Source: Dugong dugon
Taxonomy: Eukaryota; Chordata; Mammalia; Sirenia; Dugongidae
Length of the DNA stretch: 64,000 nucleotides
NCBI GenBank assembly: GCA_030035585.1
Contig: CM057474.1
Span: 4,582,501-4,646,500, forward strand
Direction: 5' to 3'
Below, piece by piece: positions 21,640 to 32,499 of this stretch; the stretch's first letter is position 1, and every line of letters starts with the position of its first letter. The notes under the pieces were generated by a model that made no database searches, was not told the DNA's origin, and worked only from the letters and a program-made list of their open reading frames with translations. Made by a program: the position numbers and the translations under genes.

Positions 21640-22620
21640 TTTACTTGGAAATAATTTCACGTTTACAGAAGAGTTGCAAGAAGATTAGTACAAAGAACAC
21701 CTGCATACTCTTTTCCCAGATTCACCTACTGCTAATGTTTAATCCCATTTGCTTTATCTTTCTGTGTGTGTGTGTACATGTACACATGCATAGTATATAT
21801 TTTTTCTTAACCATTAGAGAGTTGCGTATAGCATGGCCCTTTGCCCCTACACACTTCAGGGTGTATTTCCTAGGAGGATGGATATTCTCTCACATAAGCA
21901 CAGCCCACTTAGCAACTTCAATGAATCTGCTGTTGATACATTACTTTAGTGTACCGTCATATCCCAGTTTTTTCCAGCTGAACAGTAATATGTTTGATAG
22001 AACTTATTTTTTCCCTTCAGTGTGGGATCCAGTCCAGGATTAGGTGTGATCTTCCATTGTCATCTTTCTTAAAACAACAACAAACAAACCCAGTTGCCAT
22101 GGGGTCAGCTCTGACTCATGGTGACCCCAGGTGTGTCAGAGTAGAACTGTGCTCCATAGGGTTTTCAATGGCTGGTTTTTCAGAAGTAGATCACCAGGCC
22201 TTTCTTCCACTGTGCTGCCGGGTGGACTCACACCTCCAACCTTTTGTTTAGCAGCTGAGCACGTTAACCATCTGCACACTCAGGACTCCAGTCATGTCTC
22301 TTTGGTCTCCTTTAATAACTTTAATTTGGATAATTTTCACAGCCTTCCTTTGCCTTTTATGACATTGATATTTTTGAAGAATGAAACACCCTCCTTTAAA
22401 ATAGAGTCTTCCTCATACTGGATTTGTCTGATGGTTCCTCATGATCAGATTCAGGTTATGCATTCCTAGCCAGAGTACTGTGTAGGTACTCAGGGTATCA
22501 CGTCTGAAGATACACATTGTCCAGCTGTCTCTCATTGGTGATGGTGATTTTGATCAGCTGGTCCAGGTGTTGTGTCCATTTTCTCCACTGTATAGTGCCT
22601 GTATTTTCCTTTGCAACAAA
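21640..22620 (-). mobile_element. Old L1M 3' region, interrupted by a SINE
   Basis: Reads ggaaataatttcacgtttac, agagttgcaagaagattagt and cacctgcatactcttttccc. After the SINE at 22084-22290 it resumes as gacattgatatttttgaaga through gttgtgtccattttctccac. This is typical reverse-strand L1M 3' sequence. Confidence 0.7.
22084..22290 (-). repeat. AfroSINE (type B), reverse
   Basis: Reads cccagttgccatggggtcag through cttttgtttagcagctgagc. Full length, interrupting the L1M. Confidence 0.9.
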
Positions 22621-22649
22621 TCATTAATCTGTGGTGGAGGTACTTGAAC

Positions 22650-22705
22650 AAAAAAAACCAAACCCGTTGCCGTCAAGTCGATTGCGACTCGTGGTGACCC
22701 TGTGA
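22650..22705 (-). repeat. AfroSINE tail fragment, reverse
   Basis: Only the 3' tail is present (ccaaacccgttgccgtcaag to ctcgtggtgaccctgtg), a strongly 5'-truncated copy. Confidence 0.8.
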
Positions 22706-22770
22706 TATGCAGATATCCCGTTCCTCATCATCACATCTCCCTATATTTAACATCCATTGATGATTCGTTA

Positions 22771-22975
22771 AGGAGCCCTGGTGGTGCAGTGGTTAAGCAC
22801 TTGGCTCCTAACCAAAAAGCTGGTGGTTTGAACTCACCAGCTGCTCCACAGGAGAAAGATGTGGCATCAGCTTCTGTAAAAATTACAGCCTTGGAAATCC
22901 TGTGGGGCAGTTCTGCTCTGTCCTGTAGGGTCGCTATGAGTCAGAATCAATTTGACGACATCGGGCTTAGCGGGA
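22771..22975 (+). repeat. AfroSINE (type A, long variant), forward
   Basis: Full length, from ggagccctggtggtgcagtg to caatttgacgacatcgggct. It ends directly in the (GT)n microsatellite that follows, where the SINE normally has a simple T-rich/GT tail. Confidence 0.92.
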
Positions 22976-22978
22976 TGA

Positions 22979-22979
<1 letters not shown>

Positions 22980-23029
<50 letters not shown>
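22980..23029. repeat. (GT)n microsatellite, about 24 units
   Basis: Uninterrupted GT run. Both strands give spurious Cys/Val or His/Thr ORFs. Confidence 0.97.
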
Positions 23030-23526
23030 GTAGTGAATAAATACATAAAACATTTACCATGGCAGCATATTTTACGTGTACGGTTCAGTGACATTAATTA
23101 CAATCATCATGTTGTGCGACCATCCCCACTGTTGCCAAATTATTCCATCACCGTTGATGTTTATTGCCTGAATCTTCACAGTGATGCTGGGTGCTTGGCA
23201 TTCTTCAGTAAGAAAGAGCCTTCTTTCTTGGGCATTTTTTTTTTTAAATTTATTATTTATATGGATTCATGAATTCCTAGTCTCTTTTTTTTTATTGTGG
23301 TAAATACATATGTAACAAAACATTTGTCATCATATTCTTGTAATGTCTATAAATGATTGCTGTCCTTAATTGTTTGGTGTACAAATTGTTTCATATTTGG
23401 CCAGTGCAAGCCCTTTCAAGCTGGCTTCTGTGTCCATTGTGGTGTGTGCATAGTATTTAGTATCTGTGGCATGCCTTCCTGTGGGACAGCCATATTACCT
23501 ATCTCCGAGATGTCCTTTAAAAAAAA
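23030..23526 (-). mobile_element. Old L1M 3' UTR-like sequence, reverse
   Basis: Contains aaaacatttaccatggcagc, gtgtacggttcagtgacatt and catgttgtgcgaccatcccc, the typical reverse L1M 3' UTR order. A second related start (tattgtggtaaatacatatg) lies at about 23290. Confidence 0.65.
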
Positions 23527-23680
23527 AAAAGCCCATTGCCATTGAGTGCATGGCGACCGTATAGGACAGAGTAAAGCTGCCCCATAGGGGTTCCAAGGAG
23601 CGGCTGCTGGTGGTTTCCAATTGCCGACCTTTTGGTTAGCAGCCGAGCTCTTAGCAGCTAGGGCCACCAGGGGGCGCCTC
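23527..23680 (-). repeat. AfroSINE (type A, short variant), reverse
   Basis: Reads gcccattgccattgagtgca through gcagctagggccaccagggg. One deletion lies in the tail. Confidence 0.88.
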
Positions 23681-26120
23681 AAAGTAAATTTTGCTTGCTT
23701 TGTATAGCTTTTAAATGAGACTATCCTTTAAGCGTCTTCCAGATTTAGGGAGAATCTACCCTGACATATTTGAGTGATGTTAGTAGGCAGACAGAAACTT
23801 AAAGTTTCTTCATATTCACGTGTACCTACTCCTGTTCCGTTTGCGGGTTATTGCGCAATGTGTAGTACACACGTCACTGGCTGTGCTGAGTTGAACTCTG
23901 AGCTGCCTGTGGGCGCCCTCTTCTGGTAGTGCGGTACATGAGCGCCTTTCTGGGGTTGTATTTTTTCTTTCTTTTCGCTGACTGACTGGTCTCTGTCTTC
24001 AGTTATTGTGCAAACGTGGATCATACAGTGAAACAGTCTTGAAACTGCTTTGTTTCATAAAGGTATCAAAACTGTCTTTCCACGTGAAATACATATTTCT
24101 AAATTATAATATTCACATTTGTGTAATTTCTATTATATGAAAATTATATTTTGCATTCCAATGATCCGCTTTTGGTAGGCGTCTGTATTATTTATTTTTT
24201 TACATAGCACTCAAATAAACATCCCTTTTTTGTATACACACATATGTGACTTATTAAGTAGCGCTTGATAAGTTGGTAGAGAAGGCAATGTTGAGAAAAT
24301 TGTGTAAGCAAAGTTCAGGATGTGTTCCAAAAACAGGAAAATTGAGTTTGGATGAAACATGTTTATGGAAACAGTAGGAAATACGGTTGGAAAAGTAGGT
24401 GTTGTAGGACTCCTGGTAAAAGGATAGAATCCACCTCCAGCCATAAGTGAAGCTGAACAGAAATATATTGGTTAATAGCTAAGAATCCCAGAACAGCTGG
24501 ATCTAGGGGTTCAGATGACGCTGAACCCTGTCCTGTCTCCGTTTCTTCTTCCATCCCTCCCCAGTCTCAGTACTGATTATCTCTGGTTCTTTTGCATGTT
24601 GTCATGGGGAGGGAAAGAGTCCCCTGGCCCCTCCACACCAGCATCCAGCCACTCAATACAGGGCGAGTCACTTCCCTACTCATAGGGTGGATGTTGGGGA
24701 GACCTCAGGTTGACACAGTGGGGGTCGGATGTCTACGCTTAGACAGCCCTGTGAACAGGTGGATGGTAGCTGCATGGGCCAGATCTGCAGCACAGGCCAC
24801 CCTCAAAGCCAGAGAAGAGGTGGAAGCTGTTGTAGACTCTCCGACTAGAACCCTGTGGAGCAGGTAAAGTAGAATTCCTCAGTGGAAAAATGGTCCTAAA
24901 TAGACATCCACCAAAATATTTTTGGGCCTTGCCTCTGCCAGAAAGCTCCAGGTGAGTATGAGGTAGTGTGGTCGGTGACAGAAGAAAAGACGGTAAGGAT
25001 GAACAGTGTAATTGTGTTAGTTAGGTGGTCAGCTCCTGGTGATGTCTCCTCATCGGAGCAAAGTGAGTGCTTGGAAATGATTCTCCTGATGTCAGGCCTC
25101 TGGGACTCAGGACAGCAGTTTTAGAGTTGGGAGCATCAGGGCAAACAGGTTTTGGAGTAAAAGTGGTGAAATCTGTCTTGTGCCTCAGTGATATGGAAAT
25201 GGCCAGCAGGGCAGAACCAGATCTTACCTGTTTCTCCCTTCCTGGGGCCATGTAGCCCTCAGCAGGAAGCGTGAAGACTCATGGGAATGAAGAGAGGGCC
25301 CTGTACAAGGACTTCCGTCCCTCATGCCTTGACCGTACCAGGAGCCCCTTTCCGAGTCCTGCTCTTTCGGCCTTTTTACCTACAGTACGTTCTAAACACC
25401 ATTTCCACGGTATAACACTTCACATGTCAGCCTGCCTCTGCTGAGCTGGAAACTCTTCTGGGGTTTTTTGTTTGTTGTTGTGCACATCACGTTAAGTGTA
25501 AAGGTTTGTTATTCATGGTCTTTAGTGGTCTGTCCGCAAACTGCGTTTCTATTTTTTATTTCTCACAGCTCCCTTCTTTGTACATGACTCTTGGGTCCAT
25601 TGAATTTTGCCGTACCGTTGAAGCGTCCCTTGCTCTTCCCACCTTTCTCCTCTGCTCTCACTTTCTCACGTGTGAGAGTGTCCCCACTAGGGTCTGACTG
25701 GAGACATTGAGAACTCCCTCTGGTTCATGGAAGCCGGATGTCACCTAACAGGTCTAGGATTGTATCTAAGCAGGTAGAGTAAACATTTTACGCATTACTT
25801 GACTTCTGATTCTTTGCATTTGTAAATAAGGCATTTAATGTCTCCATAAGCCATTGTTTGCTTTATCCATTCCACGTTTATTTATCATGAGCCAAAGCTT
25901 CCGGGCAGGTACTCCGGTAGAGAGTGCAGCACCTGTGTTGGAGGGGAGACGTAGAACCTGAGACGTTAGCGGATATTCTCTGCTGCTGGAAGCAGAGCTG
26001 AGGAAGTGTGGACAGATACTGGGAAGGCTTCTGAGGAGAGGTGGCATTTCGGTCTGAATGTTGTAGGATGAATGAATTTGGCAAGCAAAAAAGGCAGCGT
26101 TTCAGGCAGAGGGTGGATGA
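23681..26120. other. Intronic sequence, mostly unassigned
   Basis: No SINE or L1 block is seen in this 2.4 kb. About 25850-26115 resembles L2-type ancient repeat text (ggcatttcggtctgaatgtt, aggcagcgtttcaggcagag). The GC-rich ORF at 24592-24867 has no homology that I know, and no start or splice evidence supports it. Confidence 0.4.
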
Positions 26121-26315
26121 CAACCAACCAGTTGCTGTTGAGTGAACTCAGACTCCTGACGACCCCACGTGTGTCAGTGAAGTGTGCTCCGTAGGGTTTT
26201 CAGTGGCTGATTTTCCAGAAGTAGCTTACCAGGCCTTTCTTTCAAGGTGCCCCTGGGTGGACTTGAACCTCCAGCCTTTCGGTTAACATTTGCACTGTGT
26301 AGGAACTCCCTGGGG
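26121..26315 (-). repeat. AfroSINE (type B), reverse
   Basis: Reads caaccaaccagttgctgttg through tttcggttaacatttgcact. Full length but diverged. Confidence 0.88.
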
Positions 26316-26331
26316 TATAAGGACATGGAGC

Positions 26332-27030
26332 TTTTTTTTTTTAAATTGTGCTTTAGGTGAAAGTTTACAGAGCAAATTAGTTCCTCATTAAACGGTTAAT
26401 ATACAAATTTACTTTACTTTTTTTATTGTTGTAGTTTAAATGAAGTTTACATTTCAAGTTAGTCTCCCATACAAAATTTTATACATACATCATTATGTGA
26501 CCCTTACTGCTCTCCCCATACTGCGACAGCATACTCCTCCTTTCCATCCCTGATTCCCCAAGTCCAGTCATCCAGCCCCTAACCCTCTCTGCCTTCCCAT
26601 CTCACCTCTGTTCAGAAGCTGCGCCTTTGGTTGCTTGTATCTACTTGAGCTAAGAGACACCCTCCTCACGAGTATCACTTTATGTCCCACAGTCCAGTCC
26701 AATCCCTGTCTGAAGAGTTGGCCTCAGAAATTGTTTCAGTTCTGGGCTTGTAGAGAATCCAGGGGCCATGCTTTCCAAGGTTCCTCCATTCTCAGTCAGA
26801 TCATTAAGTCTGGTCTTCTTACTAGAATTTGAGTTCTGCACCCCATCTTTCTGCTGGTCCATCAGGGACTCTCTGTTGAATACACAAATTATTTTGTGAT
26901 GTTGGTTGCCAACCCCGCGATGTGTCCATACTCTCCCCTTCTCCGCCCCAGGTTCCCTGTTCCCATTTGTCCAGTTTTCATTGCCCCGTCCTGCCTTCTT
27001 GTCTTTGCTTTTGGGCTGGTGTGCCCATGG
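26332..27030 (-). mobile_element. Two nested L1 3' ends, reverse
   Basis: An outer L1 3' UTR (26332-26410 and 26881-27030, with gttggttgccaaccccgcga) is split by a different L1 subfamily 3' end (26411-26880, starting tattgttgtagtttaaatga). The flanks atacaaattta and atacacaaatta at the two junctions look like the TSD of the inner insertion. Confidence 0.75.
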
Positions 27031-27787
27031 GACGTGGAGCTTTTGAGGTGCGCTGAGCAGTTTGGAGGTGGGACTGTGGCTTGCATTGTGTGTGAGCATT
27101 GATCACCTTCTAATACCTGTGGTTCTAGGACAAAGCACGAGGAAAGCAGCAGACAAGTGGTTTTCTCCCAGTTACCTAGCGACCGAACGCAGAGTACAGG
27201 CCCAAGGACCCCATTAACCATGCGCTGGTCCAGGAACATAACTATGATGCCGTCCTCTAGGAAATTGTGGATTTCAAGAAACCAGATGACTGATTCTTTC
27301 AGATAATAATGATACTAATAAAGAAACCCTTTATTCTGTTTCTAACTAAAAAACAAACAACACATATAGTTGCCCAAATTTTGATATCTTTTAGGAGAAA
27401 AATACAAATTGATTTTTTTTTTTTTTTTTTTTTGCCTAATAAAAATTTTTAAAATTTAAATAAGATAGTCTTGCCAAAAATAGAGGATAACATGAGACAA
27501 ACAGGAAGAATAAAATAGAGAATGAGTCGTAAGTTGAGATGAGTATAAATTATCTTGGCGTGCGTGTATTTTATCCACCAGACACATCTTTTTTTTTTGT
27601 AATGCTTAAGAAAGATTGGGTTTCATATTTACTTCTAATCCAGGGAGAGTATATCGAGTTTCCTTTTTATTAGGTAGATTTACAAAGACAGAACCCTGCT
27701 TTTGTTTGTTTGTTATGTGTTAGCAGACCAGCAGACCATTGCACACCTTTTGGGGTCGTCTTTATGTTTTACCTCCTTAATGTCAGT
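27031..27787. other. Intronic sequence with a long T-run
   Basis: A run of about 22 Ts ends at 27433. Nothing else is recognised. Confidence 0.45.
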
Positions 27788-27927
27788 GGAGAGCCCTAGT
27801 GGCGCGGCGGTTAAGAGCTACGGCTGCCAACTAAAATGTTGGCAGTTTGAATCCACCAGCTGCTCCTTGGAAGCCCTATGGGGCAGTTTTTCTTTGTCTT
27901 ATAGGGGTTGCTTTGGGTTTTTTTGGT
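27788..27927 (+). repeat. AfroSINE (type A), forward, first of a pair
   Basis: Reads gagccctagtggcgcggcgg to gggttgctttgggttttttt; the gtcggaatcgactcgacggc tail is deleted. The flanks TTAATGTCAGTGGA (27777) and TTAATGTTAGGTGGA (27928) are its TSD. Confidence 0.85.
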
Positions 27928-27942
27928 TTAATGTTAGGTGGA

Positions 27943-28118
27943 AGTCCCTGGGTGGTGCAAACTGTTAACACGCTCAGCTGTGAACCAGAAGGTTGGAGGT
28001 TCAGATCCTCTGTCTGCTTCTTAGAAATCAGCCATTGAAAACTGTATGGAGCACAGCTCTATCCTGCATGTAGGGTCTCCAGGAGGCTGAATTGTCTTGT
28101 GGCTACTGGGTTTACTGG
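27943..28118 (+). repeat. AfroSINE (type B), forward, second of a pair
   Basis: Reads agtccctgggtggtgcaaac to ttgtggctactgggtttact. The flanks TTAATGTTAGGTGGA (27928) and TTAATGTTAGATGA (28119) match the target of the preceding SINE. Confidence 0.88.
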
Positions 28119-28132
28119 TTAATGTTAGATGA

Positions 28133-28960
28133 GCCACAGGTGCCATCCCCTGAGCCGAGGCCCTGTTTAGTTAGCATAGGAGGGTTTTGCTAAGGGGCCC
28201 CCTAATGAATGCATTGAATTAAGGACTTTGTGTTACAAGCTGACTGTGCCCGTCACTCAAAGGGAAACGTGTTTTTCCTGTTTGGTTCACGCACAGCTTT
28301 ATTGCAGCAGCTACCAAGCCTCGAGCCTCAGCTTTAGTTAAACAAAAAGTCCAGGAATTCCTGGTAGCTTCACTTTCAAAGTTGATTCTTCTCTTTTCCA
28401 TACATGGAACTAAAAGACCATCTTTCCAAAAAGGAAGGGTAAAGAAAGAGAGAAAGAAGAGACAACCCAAACTGATTTTTTTTTGGTTCGACTAAGCCAG
28501 ACTCTGTTTTAGCTAAAGTAACAATGGCCATACACTTTATTTCTGTACCAAGTTATGCTTAGAAAACTGCTTGCTAAGCTAGGAAGCTTGCCTTTTAAAA
28601 TTCTGCTGTAATCCAGGGTGGAAAATGTGTCACCCAGATACCATTTGTGGATTACTGACTACTAATCCTTTCTTGTCCTAGAAGATTAAGTCTGCCCTGG
28701 GGTAACTGTGGTCAGCTGACTGGTTTAAAAAATAAATAAATTGTACTTTCTTATTGTAATTCTGCCTGGGTGTGATGTTTGCTTAAATTGTTTGGCCATC
28801 TGGGCAATACTGCAGAAGCTGGCCCACCTTTGTTGACTGAAGAGCGTTCTGCCCCCCTGCCAAGGTTGTTCATTGTTGACGAAAATTCACAGCGGGTGGC
28901 AGATAAAGCCCCTCCTAAGATTGCTCGGGGCAAGTCATTGATTAAACCGGTCTGCTCCCA
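28133..28960 (+). promoter_or_regulatory. Upstream region of the long-isoform TPD52 first exon (putative promoter/5' UTR)
   Basis: About 0.8 kb without recognised repeats lies directly upstream of the first coding exon. AT-rich TATA-like stretches occur at about 28727-28741 (aaaaaataaataaattg). There is no CpG island. A transcription start cannot be placed from sequence alone. No splice acceptor consensus immediately before the start codon is compelling, which is compatible with a first exon. Confidence 0.4.
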
Positions 28961-29000
28961 GAAGGAAGTATCTCACCTGAGAAGGAAGTGTCTCACCTGA
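28961..29000 (+). promoter_or_regulatory. Tandem 20-bp repeat with ETS-like and E-box motifs
   Basis: gaaggaagtatctcacctga (28961-28980) is followed at once by gaaggaagtgtctcacctga (28981-29000), differing at one base. Each unit holds AGGAAGT (ETS-type core) and CACCTG (E-box). The pair ends 114 bp before the predicted start codon, in either the proximal promoter or the 5' UTR. Confidence 0.5.
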
Positions 29001-29092
29001 GCCGGGCAGCCAGGCTCTCTAAACCCTGGGGTTAACTTCTCCAAGGAGGTTGCGCAGGACTTACCTGAAGAATAGCAGTTGGTTGTGAAACC

Positions 29093-29125
29093 ATGCATTC
29101 TGCGTTTGTCTGGAATGGATGGTAG
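29093..29125 (+). other. Upstream ORF overlapping the TPD52 long-isoform start codon
   Basis: An ATG at 29093 (A at -3, C at +4) opens a 10-codon frame that stops with TAG at 29123-29125. It overlaps the predicted start at 29115 in another frame. If the transcript begins upstream of 29093, scanning ribosomes meet this ATG first. Whether the uORF is translated is unknown. Confidence 0.55.
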
Positions 29126-29253
29126 AGACATGGACTTAGATGAGGACTACCAGTCCCCCTTTGATTTTGATACAGGAGTGAACAAAAGCTATCTCTACCT
29201 GTCTCCTAGGGGGAATTCATCACCACCTGGATCACCTACTCTTCAGAAGTGTG
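29115..29253 (+). CDS. TPD52: TPD52 first coding exon, long (PrLZ/PC-1-type) isoform
   Basis: The exon encodes 46 residues plus one base (phase 1). It starts MDGRDMDLDEDYQSPFDFDT and contains the Ser/Pro-rich NSSPPGSPTLQK segment characteristic of the 40-residue N-terminal extension of the long TPD52 isoform. The ATG at 29115 is chosen because the family protein starts at this Met and the context is good (G at -3, G at +4); the open frame extends upstream without a closer in-frame ATG. The donor is TGTG|gtaact at 29254. The first base joins GT from exon 48376 to make Gly, so ...LQKCG|VLRTDP. In people this isoform is prostate-enriched and androgen-responsive (literature knowledge); the same in this species is inference. 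The acidic DEDYQSPFDF stretch and Ser-Pro sites suggest phosphorylation. Confidence 0.9.
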
Positions 29254-29496
29254 GTAACTACTAATTCTGTAAAATTAAGTTTACTGTAATAGGACTAAAA
29301 TGTGTGTCTCTACACTAGACACTTTTTTTAATGCTTCAGTATGCTTTAAAATGATGAGCGTAAAGATGTCCGAGGGGTGGGAGGTGGTGGGTGTTGCGGT
29401 TAGTTAACAAAGCTGTTAGAGACTCAAAGCAGAGAGCTGATGGCTCGCTCATTCGAGATTTGGAACATACATATAATGGGAACTTTGATATTTAAA

Positions 29497-29650
29497 GAGC
29501 TCTGGTGGCGCAGTGGTTAAGAGCTACAGCTGCTAACCAAAAGGTCGGCAGTTGGAATCCACCAGCTGTTCCTTGGAAACCCTGTGGGGCAGTGCTACTC
29601 TGTCCTAGGGTTGCTCTTGAGTCGGACTCGATGGCAACGGGTTTGATTTA
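29497..29650 (+). repeat. AfroSINE (type A, short), forward, 240 bp after the exon
   Basis: Reads agctctggtggcgcagtggt to actcgatggcaacgggtttg. Intact box A and box B text. Confidence 0.92.
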
Positions 29651-30919
29651 ATGTTCAAAGTTATTGTTGTTTATATGAGTGTTCGAGTTCTTGTGATCAC
29701 TTTGAGCTGAGCTGATAAATAAGAAAAAAGGAGGAGTGGGAAGGCCTTTGCTTCCAGTCACCTATATAATTCTTGTAGACTGCCCTGATTTTGTCTTTGG
29801 TAACATGAGGCTTAAGCATCTGAAGCACTGATTTGAGTTTGGGGTTCTGCCAACGGGAGTCCTGGATTTTGTTCTGCAATACTGGAAGCGGCACGTAAAT
29901 GCAAAGATGGGATTTTTATAAAGAAAAACTCAGAATGGCTGTACCTTTGGAAGCAGTTAACTGCTTCCTAGTCCCAGAATGAGATTGTTTCGAAGGTCCG
30001 GGGCTCCAATTCAGTGAGCGTTTTAGCGTATGAGAACAAGGCGGCAGAAAGCTGGAAGGGGTCTTGGACCCCATTCAGTCCCGATTCCCCCATTCCTGCC
30101 GACACGGAGAGACGCTTAAATGATCGCCTTACCGACCTGCCAGAGAAGTAACCAGGTTTTCCTGATGGAAGTTAATTTTTTCTTTATTAATGAAGAGGCC
30201 TCATTTTTCTCTTCTTAAACACGTTGTTGTTGTTGGTTGCCCTTGAGTGATTCCGACTTATGGTGACCCCATGCGTGCAGAAGAAAACCACCTGGGTAAA
30301 TCGGAGAACCGGTGAGAGATAGAGCATGAAAGCTAGTTACCAAACTTGTAGGTTTGTATACGTGCGGACAGCAGCCGACGTGCTAAAGCAGCGTTCCTTT
30401 GTTGGTTGTGATTGGGAGCCACCTTTGGGTATAGTGTGGATTTTCAGGAAGCGTGCAATGAAAATAACAAAGAAGCTAGAGCTGGTGTCTAGAAGTTGGG
30501 CTGGTGGGTGGCAGCTGGATGTCTGTGAGGCAGTCACATTGCCAGGAGGCTTTCTCCTTTGCCCTGCCCCCTTCCGTGTGGCCCTCCTTGGTCCTCTGTA
30601 ATAAAGTGGACGAGGATCTTCCCGTGTGCCCGGTGCGTAAAAGGATGACATCAACGTACAGGAAATACTTCAAGAGCAAGACAAACAGTGTAGGGAACTT
30701 AGAGCTCAAGAGCAAAGCTTAAGTGCACCACAGAAGAAAGACCTGGCAACCTCCTGTTGAAAACTCAGCCATTGAAAACGCTACGGAGCACAGGCAGCTG
30801 TTTTTTTAAAGTGACAATGGGCCATTAAAACCTTCCTGAAGCCCTGGCTGCAGGTAGGCCTCTACGGTCACTGTGCCTTGAGAGATTCCCAGAAGAGTTT
30901 AGAGCTGCTTGTTTCTTTT
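29651..30919. other. Intron 1, mostly unassigned with two SINE fragments
   Basis: Short remnants lie at 30222-30277 (reverse tail, gttgttgttggttgcccttg) and 30735-30797 (type B centre, actcagccattgaaaacgct). The 91- and 105-codon ORFs that overlap on opposite strands near 30.3-30.65 kb have no recognised homology. Confidence 0.5.
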
Positions 30920-31066
30920 GGAGCTCTGGTGGCTAACCCAAAGGCTGGCAGTTCGAATCCACCAGCTACTCTTTGGAAACTCTGTGGGGCAGTTCCACTC
31001 TGTCCTATAGGGTCGCTATGAGTCAGAATCGACTCGATGGCACTGGGTTTGGGTTTTTTTTGGTTT
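30920..31066 (+). repeat. AfroSINE (type A, short), forward, head deletion
   Basis: ggagctctggtggctaaccc lacks the gcgcagtggttaagcgctc segment, so box A is lost. The remainder to gactcgatggcactgggttt is well kept. Confidence 0.9.
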
Positions 31067-32209
31067 GGTTCCTATTTCTTTTAGTCTCTTCTGCCCTTGT
31101 AGCTCTCTGTCTCACCCAGTTTACCTTTCTCAGTTCCAGCCACTGCCGCCTTCAAGAGGTTTTCTGTAGGAACAAAGGCAATTGTAGGCTTGGGTATGCC
31201 TTAGGCAAATTTTGAAGAATTACCTTCCCTGTTCCTAGTCTTTAGGAGTCTTTAGGAGCTTGGGGTCATGGGATTTAAATGTGTGTGTGTGTGTGTATTA
31301 TATATTTGTATCAGAAACTTACAAACAAAAACCAAAATCTCAGGTATCCATTAGAGCTCCAGTTTTATAGTTTGCTTTGACTGAAAAAGAGGAGAGAAAG
31401 AGAGCATTAAAACAGACAGAAACCACCGGAGGGGCCAAGGAGTCATCTGCTAAGAACACTGTGATTCTAAAATATTCAAATAAAAGTGGAGATCTAGAGC
31501 ACTGATTACCAGGAACAGTGATTACCAGTCTCTGTGCCTGGGACCCCTCAGGGCACAAGAAACCTGCAATTCTGTTTGAACACCAAGCGTGGTGCATAGA
31601 TGGAATGAATAATATGTGTGTTTGTATGCTTTGTAATTTATGTGTAGAAGCACTGTTGACCTGTATATTACAAATACGTTTAAAAGATCAGGTGGTTCTT
31701 GTATCTACTTAGTCTGCAGACAAGAAGTTCTGTTAAAAGGAATTCTGCTTAGAAAGGTTGGGAACACTGATCTAAAAATACACGATCTTTGCTATTTATC
31801 CGGAATGCCATCTTGGGGCAAATGACTTTAAACTGCGGGTAGGCTGTTCCTAAGAAGCACTCTGAATAAGGATAGGATTAGGCACGATGGTTGGGGCAAA
31901 GAGAAGTCTTTTAACAGGGACTTTCAAACTCTTTCGGACATGTAGCTCATTCAGAAATACCTTATTCATCTTGCCGGGAACCCTTGTACATAGAAGTATC
32001 TGTCTCTGGCTGAAATTAGAATTTAACCTTACTATGAAGCAGAACCTACCCTAATGTTATGTGCTGAGATTTTATGCTGTTCTGTTCCTTTCTTTTTAAA
32101 ATGTTCATCTGGCACAGCTAAATTGTTTCCATAACCCGTAGTTTGAAAAACACTGATTTATAATGAATTTCCAAATATGGAATATGAACTCCATCAGGGA
32201 TCTCACTTT
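31067..32209. other. Intron 1, unassigned with a small (GT)9 run
   Basis: A short GT run lies at about 31279-31297. Nothing else is recognised. Confidence 0.45.
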
Positions 32210-32420
32210 GTCCTTTTTGTTGACTGCTGTTTTTCCCCAGCACCTAGAATAGTGCTTGAACATCTGTTGCTCAGCAGATACTTGTTGACTGACTGAGAGT
32301 CAATGAGTGGATGAAGCTGGTAAGGTGAGTTCACATCACACTCCCGGTTCATTTTATAGATATGAAAGGTGAGGCCGAGAGAGGTGGTGTGATGTCCCCA
32401 AATCGCAAAGCTTGATGCGC
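32210..32420. repeat. L2-type and MIR/L2-type relics
   Basis: cagcacctagaatagtgctt then cagatacttgttgactgact reads like the L2 3' end (forward). 32335-32420 (tttatagatatgaaaggtga, tggtgtgatgtccccaaatc) reads like a second ancient relic. Diverged. Confidence 0.6.
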
Positions 32421-32499
32421 CTAAGCTGCAGCTAGCGATCGTCCCTCAGTGATCAGGTTGGTGCCTTTGTTTTTTAAACCCACAGTATCTCAGCTTCTC

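Noticed and set aside
21459-22043. 194-codon ORF, the longest on the + strand
   Set aside because: It spans the end of an LTR-like block and reverse L1M sequence, with a TG-repeat in the middle; no protein family is recognised.
22980-23029. Cys-Val or Thr-His repeat proteins over GT runs (also at 55746 and 61975)
   Set aside because: Pure microsatellite translation.
28779-29000. 73-codon ORF upstream of the TPD52 start as an extra N-terminus
   Set aside because: It ends at a stop before 29000, in a frame that does not join the TPD52 frame without splicing; better seen as 5' UTR or promoter.
1-29000. First exon and CpG-island promoter of the short ubiquitous TPD52 isoform
   Set aside because: Looked for a GC-rich island and the short N-terminus joining at the shared Gly; none found, so it should lie upstream of the window.
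29079-29114. N-terminal extension of TPD52 from a TTG at 29079
   Set aside because: There is no in-frame ATG upstream of 29115, the family protein begins at this Met, and TTG starts are not expected in mammals.
30326-30654. Overlapping sense/antisense ORFs near 30.3-30.65 kb as a small gene
   Set aside because: Neither frame shows a recognisable domain, and no splice or promoter evidence favours one.
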